28,981 bases of DNA. Source: Micractinium sp. NFX-FRZ. Taxonomy: Eukaryota > Chlorophyta > Trebouxiophyceae > Chlorellales > Chlorellaceae. The first letter of the stretch is position 1, and every line of letters begins with the position of its first letter. Shown here piece by piece: positions 20,033-28,981 of this stretch. The notes beneath the pieces were generated by a model that did no database searches, was not told the origin of the DNA, and saw nothing but the letters and a program-made list of their open reading frames with translations. A program made the translations under genes and the position numbers. The stretch spans positions 1-28,981 of the forward strand of contig JAPTJF010000615.1 in the NCBI GenBank assembly GCA_029339195.1. The letters are read 5' to 3'.

Positions 20033-23000
20033 ATGGTGCTCGACACCACCTCCTCGCTGGTGCCGCAGGCGCCTGCGCTGCGCATAGATGAGGTGCGGGG
20101 CGCTTAGGGGCGTTCCATCCGTTGCCGCAACACCCGCCAAGGCTGGATTGGCTGTGGGTGCCGGGCAGCCGGGCGGCGTCGGCAAGGGTGCGCCGGTGCT
20201 ATTGCTGGTTGGGAGTATTCAGCTAGGTTCATTACTTTTCAAGTAGTCACCTTGGCACTCAAAGTGCCTGACCAGTGCTGGGTTTGCTCCCACGGGCCTA
20301 CCTATCTCTGTTCATGCAGGAGGCTCTGCGGCGCTACCTGTCCACCGCAGTACCCAGCTTCCCGCCTGGCCCGCTCCAAATCTTCCAGTTCAGCCATGGC
20401 CAGTCAAACCCCACCTACCTGGTCAAGGTGCGCGCCCATACGAGCTGCTGTGCATGCTGCGCCACTCCTGCCGCCGCCATGCAGCTGCCGGCGTGCGACC
20501 CACTGCGCCCCGCGTGCTGCTCTGCCCAGAGTGTGCCTTGTGCGTCCCATCCCAACCCCGCCCCGCCATCCCTGCCTTCCTACCCTCCTGCCAGGCTGGC
20601 GGCACCGCCTATGTCCTGCGCAAGAAGCCTCCCGGCAAGGTGCTGCCCTCAGCGCATGCAGTGGAGCGAGAGTACCGGGTGCTGGCCGCCCTGCAGCCCA
20701 CCGCCGTGCCCGTGCCGCGCGTGGTGAGCGTCGGCAACCGTGGGTGGTGTGCTGGGGCGCGAGCTTGGCCTGTGCCTGCGCTGCTGTGTGCCGTTTTACT
20801 GCGTCTTGACGTAATGCCCCTTGCTGCGCATCAATGGCAATGAAACATAGCACTCGCCCTGCTGACCCCCGCTGCCCCTGCCTCTCGTCCCCCCCTGCCT
20901 TGGCCTGCCTGTGTCGTTCTGTGCCGTGCTGCCCTGTGCTGCGCTGTGCCTGTGTAGTGAGATCCCCCTCCCCTGCCCCATCCTTCCTTCCTTCCTTCCT
21001 TCCATCCTGCCTTCCTTCTTTCAGCACCCAGCACCTCAACTGCCCAGTCCCGCTCTTGCAGGTCTGCCTGTGCGAGGACCCCAAGGTCCTAGGCACCCCC
21101 TTCTATCTGATGCAGCATGTGAGGGGGCGCATCTTCACAGACCCCTCGCTGCCCGGCATGGCCCCCCAGCAGCGCGCCGCAGTGTACCAGGTGCAAGGGC
21201 ATTAGGAGGGCAGGGCAGGCAGGATGTGTTGGAAGGCAGAGCCTGAGTTGAATGTGTGGGCAAAGCATGATGCAGCACAGTGCCGTCCTGGACCACTGCA
21301 CAGCAGCCTGCCGCCACACCCAGCCTCTCCCGGCACCGCGGGTGGCCTCTCTCTTTTGGGCCTGTGGACCCGGCTGTCTTCTCTACCCTGCTTCTGGCCC
21401 TCGTGCACCCCAACGCCTTGCACGCCCCCTGCCCTGGAACAGGCCATGGCCTCCACCCTGGCGGCCCTGCACTTGGTCGTGCCAGCCGAGGTCGGGCTGG
21501 AGGGCTACGGCAAGGCTGGGGGGTACAACCGGCGCCAGGTGTGGCGCTGGGGGCAGCAGTACCGGCAGAGCGTGGTGCAGGTGAGGCAGGGAGGTGGGCG
21601 GGCTTCAAGTTATGATAGGGCGCCGGCGGGTGACTGCAGGCATGGGCATGATTTGTTATTTTGTGGTTGTGTATGGAGAGGTGCCCGACAAGGGCCCCTG
21701 GCCCTTCCCTTTTGTCCGCCCTTCTCCAGTGCCCCTGTGCCTCAACCTTGGGCGCAAAGGGAGGTGGGAAGGGCGGGCAAGAGGGGGGGAGGGTCAGTGT
21801 GTCTCGGCGGGCACCTCTCCATACACCACAAAACAAGCCGCCCGCCCTGCCTGCCTAGGTTACATTTGCATTGCCCCCCATTTGCACATCATCAACAAGC
21901 CGGCCCGCCTGCTCTGCCCTCCCACGCTCCTGGACGCAGGGCGAGCCGATGCCAGAGATGCTGCAGCTGCACGCCTGGCTGGCGGCGCACATCCCTGCAA
22001 ACGACGACGACCCCGCTGGCACGCGCATCTCACACGGGGACTACAGGTGATGCGGCGGGGTGACTGAGTGGCTTGGTATCTTTGGATGGCTGGCTGGCAG
22101 GCAGGCTGGCTGACTGGCAGGCAGGGTGGCAGGCTGGCAGGCAGGCTGACAGGGTTGCCTGGTGTGCTGTCGCCAGCTACGCCACCACCCTCTCCAATGT
22201 GCCTCACCTACCATACGTCTCCCCCCCCTGCTGCTGTGCCCGCTGTGCTCCCTCCATGTTGCCAGGCTGGACAACCTCGTCATCGACTCCTCCGACCCCT
22301 CCCGCGTGCTGGCCGTGCTGGACTGGGAGCTGTCCACCCTGGGGGACCCGCTGGCTGACCTGGCGTACAACTGCATGCCCTACCACCTGCCCGCGGTGAG
22401 GTGGGGGGAGGTGGGCAGGTAGTGTAAGGCCCTGCGTGCCGGCTTTCCGTGGGGACGAGGACAGGGGGCTGCGTGCGGTAAGTCCCTCCGGAAAGAGCTG
22501 TTTCTGTTGTGTTGCAGCCACTGCACCTGAGGAGACGTCGAGAAGTGGCGTACTGCGTGTGGAGAGGGAGGGAGGAGGCGGGCGGTGCATGCTCTGCCAT
22601 GGTGTGGGAGATGCCAGCTGGGGCATCTGCTGGATGTTGCACGCTGTGTGCACCCTTCTTCACCCACCGTGCATGGCCACCCACCCTCACACAATTACCG
22701 CAAACCACCGCACCCCATGCCGCAGGACATCCCCTCCCTGGCCAGCCTGCCGCGCCCGCTCCCAGCTGGCATCCCCGATGAGCAGCAGTACATCCGGCAG
22801 TACTGCACGGCCCGAGGCCTGCCCTACCCCCTGCAGGCAAGCGCAGCTTCTGCCCTACTTTTATGACCTCCTATCCCGAGCCGCCTGCTGTGTGCCCTGT
22901 GCCATGCTGTGCCACGCCACCGTCCGCCTGTGTGCTCGTCTGTCCCTGTGCCTTGCCAGCTAGCTGATGCGGCACTTGCTGCCAGTCGCCCCGCCCGCCC

Positions 23001-26000
23001 TCACGCTTGCCAACTGCCCCATTCCTGCTGTCCCCCCGCCCCGCAGGGCAACTGGCCCTTCTACCAGGCACTCTCCATCTTCCGGCTGGCTTCCATCCTG
23101 GCGGGGGTGGGCGCACGCGCCGCGCAGGGCAACGCGTCCTCCCGCATCGCTGCCCAGGTGGGTGTGCCTGTTGCATTTACACATTGTCTGCACGCGTATT
23201 GTTTTGTTGACATTTCTACCAAAGCAATTTGTTCTAGATGTGTATGTTTGAGTTTATGTGGAAATACATCCAATGAATGCCAATGTGTTTGTGATTTCAC
23301 ACTACCGGCGGTGTCTCCAGCACTTCTTTTTGCAGCCCTGCTGTCGCTACTGCAATGCAGCCCTGGCGCCCGGCCACTGCCTTTCTGCCTTCGTACCCAT
23401 GCGAATTTCTGGCGGTGCTCCCGCCCTGATGCCACCACTGCTCCTGCCCTGACCGCCTTCCTGCCTACCTGACCGCCTGCCTGCCGGCCTGCTTGCCTGC
23501 TTGCCTGCAGGTGGGCGCCGACTCAGTTGTGCGCAGCCTGGCCTGCAAGGGTCTGCAGATTGTAGGGCTGGCAGCCGACAGCAGCATGGGCAGCATGGGC
23601 AGCAGCAGCGGCAGCAGCAGGCCAGGCGCGAGCAGCGGCAGCAGCCACTTGATGGGCACTCCAGCAGAGCCGTATGCCAACCCGCGCCACCCAAGTGCGC
23701 GCCCGGACGACAGCATCAACATCATGGCAGGCACCCCGATGGAGCAATACGCCAACCCCAGCCCGCAGTGGCGGCAGGCAGCGGCTGCCGCTGAGGGGGC
23801 ACTGGAAGATGCAGAGAGGCAGCTGCCTGCCCGCACGGCCGCCACTAGTAGCAGCGCCAGCGCCGGCGGCAGCGGCGGCGTAGGCAGCGGCGGAGGCAGC
23901 AGGCCTGGCACGGCAGCAGCAGCGGTGGGCAGCAGCGGCGCAACCACGGGTCTGGGGCCCTCGCCACGCGTGCAGCTGCTGCTCAAGAAGCTGCACCATT
24001 TCATGGAGCAGCATGTGTACCCGGCAGGTGGGACACCCTGCCGTGAGCAAGCGCCAGGGTTTGATGTTTATGCCTGTCTTTGATGCCGGGATCTGCCTCC
24101 TAGTCTTCTGCCTGCCTGCCTGTGTCAGTACCAGCCTGCTTGCCACCAACCGTCCAGAACTCCCCCGGCGGCCTGGTTGTGCCCTAAGCTCACAGCACCC
24201 ACTCGCCTCCCTCCCTCTCCCCACCTGAACGTGCAGAGGCCGCCCTGAATGCCCACGCCGGCACTGACCAGCGCTGGACAATCCACCCGCTGCAAGAGCG
24301 CCTGAAGGAGGAGGCCAAGCGGCAGGGGCTGTGGAACCTCTGGCTGCCTGCAGGTATGTATGCTACTTGCTTTCTTCTGCAGCTTGCTCTGCTCGTCTGC
24401 CGGAAGCCTTTCAGTCCCCTTTTGTGTGATTCCTTGCCACTTTCCCCCGGCTCCTCTCCACTAAGCTTCCCTCCGTATGTTACCCTGCTCCCCCGCCTTT
24501 CTTAATTCCAGACATGGCAGCGGCGCTGGGGCCGCTGCTGGAGGAGGCGGCTGCCTCGGCAGAGGAGCGGGCCTTGCTGCTGGGGCCGGGGCTCACAAAC
24601 CTGGGTGAGTGCAGAGGGAGGGGAGCGGTGGGCCGCAGAGGGGGACGGGTATGCCCCACAAACCTGGTTGTGAGGGAGGGTTGGAGGGAAGGGAGCGGTG
24701 GGCCGCAGAGGAGCAATGGAACCTGCTGCTAGAGTCGGAGCCCGGGTGTGAGGGAGGGCGGGAAGCGGGCATATGCATGCCCCGCAAACCTGGGTGTGAG
24801 GGCGGGGCGCAATGAGCGGGGAAGACGGGCATGCGGAAGGTACACGCCCCTGCCAGATGGGCCTCATATCCACGTGTGTGCCGCCCTGCTCGTTCAAGGA
24901 GTGCTCGGCCGTGCTGCCGCCCCTCCCTCATCCTCCTCACAAGCCCCGCCTTGCCTGGCCACCCGCTGCCGCCTCCCCTGTTGACCCTCCCTCTCCCCCG
25001 CCAGAGTACGCTCACTGCGCTGAGGTCATGGGGCGCAGCGTGTGGGCCCCCGAGTGCTTCAACTGCTCCGCCCCGGACACCGGCAACATGGAGGTACTTA
25101 CCTGTAGTGCTTGCTGCTTGCTGCTGGTGGGAGGCGGGTGCGTGGGTGGGTGGCACGCCTTCCAAGGTGCATGGTGCCGTCTGCTGGTTGCTGGTGGGGG
25201 GGAGTCGGGTGCAACGGCTAGTGGAAGCTTACCAGAAATTGTGGTGAGCGGGTGACCAACACCGATGCAGCCGGCAAAAGGCAACCGGATGACAGGGCGC
25301 GAGCAAAGAGTCGTGGTCAGTGTGCTGTGCAACCGCAAAGGTTGCCGGTCGGGATGCCTACAGACGCATCTCCGATTGGCAACCTCTGCTGTTGCGCACC
25401 AAGCTGGGCACGACTTTGCTCGTGCCTTGAACGACCTTACACCCCCTGCCGTATGTGTGCCGTCGATGCCCAGGTCTCCCTTTGGTGCTGCACTGTATTT
25501 CCTGGGCTTGCTGCTGATGTCCTGTCGTGCTGTGCAGGCTGGGGCAGGTGCTCACCTGCTAGCGCGCCCCCCGCCACAGCCGCTCCATCTGCTTCCTGCA
25601 GTCACTGCATCCCCGCACGCTGTGCACGCTGCCCATGCCGCGCAGGTGCTGGCGCGCTACGGCTCGCGCGCCCAGCAGCGCGCCTGGCTGCTGCCGCTGC
25701 TGCGTGGCGACATCCGCAGCTGCTTCGCGATGACTGAGCCGGATGTGGCGTCTTCAGACGCCACCAACATCCAAGCCAGCATCCTCCGTGAGGGAGACGG
25801 CTACGTGCTCAGCGGCAGGTGCAGGCTGGTCGCTGCACATGCCGCACCTGTGCGGCATCCGGGTATCAGGGCGTGCTGGGAAGGAGTGCGCGGGCAGCTG
25901 GGCCCAAGCGTGACGACATCCCAGCTCCTGCGAGTGCTCTTGTACTCTGTTTCCGGACCACCGCCCCCTACCGACGGTAGCAGCAGCAGAGAACAGCAGG

Positions 26001-28366
26001 TCAGCATGGTCAAAGCCGCCTGCCCTGCTGCCCACCCCGACCCGCCCCCGCCACGTACGCAGGAAGTGGTGGGCCTCTGGCGCCAGCGACCCGCGCTGTG
26101 CTGTGGCCATCTTCATGGGCAAGACCGACCCGGGGGCGCCCACCCACCGGCAGCAGTCCATGGTGCTGGTGCCCATGAAGACCCAGGGCATCACGATTGT
26201 CAGGTGGGCGTAACTTGTGAGGGTGGGTGGCAGGCTCGCTGCATGTGACGTTTTGCGTGACCAAGGGAGGTGAGCAGGCACACAGCGCTGCTGCCATGCT
26301 CCGGTGCTGCCGAGGCACGCGCCATTTGGCTCGTCACCCACGCGCCTGTCTCTCTACCACATGCAACTTTCCTGTCGACCGCCTGTTATTCTGCTTCCCG
26401 CGACTACGGTCGGCCAGCAGAGGCATGCCTGCCCTTTGGCTCACCACCCGGTCTCCCTCTCATCCCGCCCTGCTGCCCCTGGTGCCCGCTGCCCTCCCTC
26501 CCGGCAGGCCGCTGCCCGTGTTTGGGTTTGACGACGCGCCCCACGGCCACTCGGAGCTGCGCTTCGACTCCGTGCGCGTGCCCGCCTCCAACATGCTCCT
26601 GGGTAGGTGGGCGGGCTGATGTGTGGCGTGGGTGGGCGCATGGCTGTAGAGTGGGCACGAGACCTTCCGCATGCTCCTGGGAGGACTGGGGTTAGGGGCT
26701 TGGCCTGGGAGCGTGCTGTTGGCCGGGCCCCTGGACGCCAGTGTGGCTTCAGGGGAGCAGACGGTAGGAGGAGAGGCAGGCGGGCCGTCCGGGAGTTGTT
26801 CATACTGTGTGCTGCCAGCCCTCTCGCCATAGCCTCCCAGCCATAGTTCAGCTCTCCTGTCGCCGCACCCCACCCGCACCCCTGCAGGCGAGGGGCGAGG
26901 GTTTGAGATTGCGCAGGGCCGGCTAGGCCCCGGGCGCCTGCACCACTGCATGCGCCTCATCGGCATGGGGGAGCGCGCCCTGGGGCTGATGGTACAGGCA
27001 AGCACAGCACAGCACAGCGATGCCTGGGCGCCTCGCCCTGCTATTCATTGCCCTCCTGTGGTGTGCTGCGCCACTGCCAGTCATCAGTAACAAGCTGAGT
27101 GTGTGCTCGCGCCCCTCGGCTCTGCTCGCTGCCCATCCCCGCTCCGCCACACCCCCACCCCTTTCCTCGCCTTACGCCCCTCGCCCCTCGCACCACCCAC
27201 CCCCGCCCCATGCACCGCAGCGCTCCCAGTCGCGCGTGGCGTTCAAGCAGCCGCTGTGGCGCCACCAGGCGGTGCGCATGGACATCGCCCGCAGCCGCGT
27301 GGAGCTGGATGCCGCCAGGTGGGCATCTTGAATGTTACTTTGCGAGTCAGTTGCTGTGTGTGGGGGTGGGGTGGGGGGAATGTGGGGTGCGGTGTGAGGA
27401 TGGTGGATTGGGTCATTCATGTGCAATGACAATGACAATGTGGAGTCATTGTCAACCCCACCCAACTCCGCCGGAGCGTCAGCCAGTAAGTGCGTGGAGC
27501 TGGACGCATCCAGTTGGGACTTGCAGTGAGGGATCGATTTGCTGATCAGCGTGCCACTGGGAGCATCACGTCAGTATCCAAATTGTGCGGTTGTCACCCC
27601 CGCACAGGCAGGTGCCTCGGCTGCTCGTGTGGCCCCTGTCGGGCACCCCGACAGAAGGCAGACGCCCTTTGCCACCATCCCGCACATGCTGCTGCACACC
27701 TCTTTCACGCCTGAGGATCCTTTGGCCTCCCTTGCAGGCTGGTGGTGCTGGAGGCGGCGCATGCCTTGGACTGCGTGGGCAACAAGGCGGCGCGCGGACA
27801 GATTGCCGCAGCCAAGGCGCTGGCGCCGTCGGCGGTGCTGGCAATCCTGGACCGCGCCATACAGGTGTGCTGCCGCTGCTGGCTAGGTACAGGCACAGGC
27901 ATGCGTGGGGTGTAATTACAAGCCAAGGCGCTGGTCCATGCTGCGTGGCTGGGCCATCCAGGGTCGTGGCAGATAGGGGCACGCAGATAGGGGCACGCAG
28001 CACGTGTTTGCCAGCATGCCGACAGGAAAGTTTGCAGGGCCAGTGAGGTGCACAGAGAGTGGTGGGGCCAGTGGCTGGCGTGTCGCACGCCTGCTTCACA
28101 CAACGTCATCCCTTCCCACCGCTGCAGCATGGCTCCAAGACAACCGATGTCCCCCCAGCCTCTCTCAAGCCACCACCTCACCCCCTTCCCTGGCGCCCTT
28201 CCCTCCCCCGCAGACACACGGCGCCGCGGGCGTGAGCGACGTCACCCCACTGGCGCACATGTTTGCGGGGGCGCGCACGCTGCGCCTGGCAGACGGCCCC
28301 GACATCGTCCACCTGGAGACCATAGCCAAGCTGGAGCTTGCTGGCGCCAGGCGGGCGCGCCTGTGA
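20033..28366 (+). CDS. ACAD11: ACAD10/11-IBR3-type kinase-like/acyl-CoA dehydrogenase fusion, probably peroxisomal
   Basis: Twenty exons, phases all consistent, 911 aa: 20033-20092, 20320-20427, 20595-20723, 21062-21190, 21443-21580, 21940-22046, 22266-22395, 22726-22836, 23047-23157, 23511-24027, 24237-24353, 24512-24604, 25005-25093, 25646-25818, 26063-26203, 26508-26602, 26888-26997, 27221-27318, 27738-27864, 28214-28366. Residues 1-340 are an APH-like domain: [10 protein letters not shown] (44-53), Lys66-Lys67, the Brenner motif HGDYRLDN (220-227) and LDWE (242-245). In ACAD10/11 this domain is linked to 4-hydroxyacyl-CoA phosphorylation. Residues about 490-911 are the dehydrogenase, with [15 protein letters not shown] (640 on), [19 protein letters not shown], and LADGPD (886-891), where Asp888 aligns with the usual catalytic Glu. 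Exon 10 adds a Gly/Ser/Ala linker absent from shorter relatives. The C-terminus ARL fits a PTS1 signal. Arabidopsis IBR3 is the plant counterpart in peroxisomal beta-oxidation. Exons 8 and 17 end at GC donors. Confidence 0.95.
20981..21003 (+). repeat. CCTT microsatellite in an ACAD11 intron
   Basis: About five CCTT units, with further looser copies to about 21022, form part of the pyrimidine-rich run before the exon 4 acceptor. Confidence 0.85.
22080..22152 (+). repeat. GGCTGGCAGGCA imperfect repeat in an ACAD11 intron
   Basis: Degenerate direct copies of GGCTGGCAGGCA run through the intron after exon 6. Confidence 0.85.
24650..24805 (+). repeat. Echoes of the ACAD11 exon 12 end and donor
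   Basis: Exon 12 ends at 24604 with CTCACAAACCTGG then GTGAG. Copies CCCACAAACCTGGTTGTGAG (near 24655) and CCGCAAACCTGGGTGTGAG (near 24781) follow in the intron, plus CCCGGGTGTGAGGG near 24740. Flanking GGGAGCGGTGGGCCGCAGAG is also repeated. Confidence 0.85.
26670..26681 (+). repeat. Short echo of the ACAD11 exon 16 end
   Basis: CATGCTCCTGGG repeats the end of exon 16 (26592-26603) about 78 bp into the intron. Only 12 nt are identical, so this is a weak case taken alone. Confidence 0.5.
27491..27527 (+). repeat. Echo of the ACAD11 exon 18 end
   Basis: GCGTGGAGCTGGACGCATCCAG resembles the exon 18 end (CGTGGAGCTGGATGCCGCCAG, ending 27318). The GT of the donor is changed to TT (CCAGTTGGG). It sits about 190 bp into the intron. 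Confidence 0.8.
27971..27998 (+). repeat. Perfect 14-bp tandem duplication in an ACAD11 intron
   Basis: AGATAGGGGCACGC occurs twice in succession in the last intron. Confidence 0.9.
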
Positions 28367-28451
28367 TGGAGGTGGTCATGATGTGGAGGGCGGGGTGCGC
28401 CTGGAAAGAAGCACCTAGGGAAAGCATCTGGACACCGTTTTTGAGGGCAGT

Positions 28452-28494
28452 TGTAGAGATGGAGCTGGCGGGCACGAGGCGGGCGCGGCTGTGA
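28452..28494 (+). repeat. Echo of the ACAD11 terminal codons and stop
   Basis: GGAGCTGGCGGGCACGAGGC then GGGCGCGGCTGTGA repeats the end of the gene (28332-28366: [10 protein letters not shown] stop) and would encode ELAGTRRARL stop, 128 bp downstream in the 3' UTR. Confidence 0.9.
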
Positions 28495-28764
28495 GGCCTC
28501 TGGAGCAGCGGCGGGCAGCGTATGGTGCCGTGCAGGCCTGGTCCTGTTGAGGTGCGCCTGCTGTACAGAGGCTGTCTCAGGCTGGGCTGCTCCCCTTTCA
28601 GTGCACAGAGGCTGGTGCGGCGTGCGGCCACCGTCCCTTTGCCAGCGCTGCTCGAGTTAGTCACATCCTTTCTTGCGCACACACCGCTGTGTGTTCTGTT
28701 TGATCTCAGTGCGTGTCATTCCTGCGCATCCCTGCACCAGGCACAGGGCACACAGTCGACACGG

Positions 28765-28769
28765 TGTAA
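28765..28769 (+). terminator. Poly(A) signal TGTAA of ACAD11
   Basis: TGTAA lies about 400 nt after the stop codon and is the first such word I see downstream. Confidence 0.65.
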
Positions 28770-28981
28770 ATAGTGGTGGCAGTGTGCTGGCAGTGTGCTG
28801 GCAGTGCTTGCTGCGCAACGAGGCGGCAATGACAGAGCTCGAGTGACCTGATTGCACCACTTACTGTGCATGTCTGTTGCTTGCATGCCGTGCTGCCACT
28901 CCATTTTCCACCCCCCACCGAGGGCAGGTTTTCGTGGAGTGCCACCCGCCTCGCCGCCTAGCTCAAAATGCTCCTCTCAAT

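Larger units (their letters stand above)
28367..28981. other. ACAD11 3' UTR and downstream sequence
   Basis: Holds the echo of the stop region, a TGTAA signal, and a short direct repeat (GGCAGTGTGCT, near 28780-28805). No further gene is recognised before the window ends. Confidence 0.6.

Overview
The window looks like nuclear DNA of a green alga, most likely a Chlorella-like trebouxiophyte. The composition is GC-rich. Genes are cut into many short exons with GT-AG introns and a few GC-AG introns. Green-algal TGTAA poly(A) signals lie downstream of four of the six genes. A plant-type CCCTAAA telomere-like tract sits inside one intron. There are no bacterial operons, tRNAs, rRNAs or CRISPR arrays. 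All gene models were spliced by hand from reading frame, splice consensus and recalled family motifs; nothing was aligned by computer.

Layout. (1) Minus strand, 4765-1090: ORC2, subunit 2 of the origin recognition complex, 8 exons, 396 aa. (2) Plus, 5144-6069: a plastid-type YlmG/YGGT membrane protein, 2 exons, 202 aa, divergent from ORC2. (3) Plus, 7986-9870: a small SAM-domain protein with a Pro/Tyr-rich middle, a coiled coil and a Cys-rich hydrophobic C-terminal segment, 6 exons, 241 aa. (4) Plus, 10551-13434: a TLC/LAG1-fold protein related to ceramide synthases but lacking the His-Asp residues of the Lag1 motif, 9 exons, 402 aa. (5) Minus, 19589-14005: a SAMHD1-type HD-domain dNTP triphosphohydrolase, 14 exons, 629 aa, convergent with gene 4. 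(6) Plus, 20033-28366: an ACAD10/11-IBR3-type fusion of an aminoglycoside-phosphotransferase-like kinase domain and an acyl-CoA dehydrogenase, 20 exons, 911 aa, ending in the PTS1-like tripeptide ARL. Genes 5 and 6 start head to head across 443 bp. The genes are ordinary housekeeping neighbours with no shared pathway. ORC2 and SAMHD1 both serve DNA replication, but nothing in the layout links them.

The most unusual feature is in the introns. Many carry one to four diverged, direct-repeat copies of the end of the adjoining exon together with its splice site. I call these junction echoes. They occur at donors and at acceptors in ORC2, SAMHD1 and ACAD11, and two of the stop codons are duplicated in the same way. 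One echo in ORC2 keeps a usable acceptor exactly 96 nt, in frame, upstream of the true one. This suggests that introns here grow by short tandem duplications anchored on exon borders, which leaves decoy or alternative splice sites.
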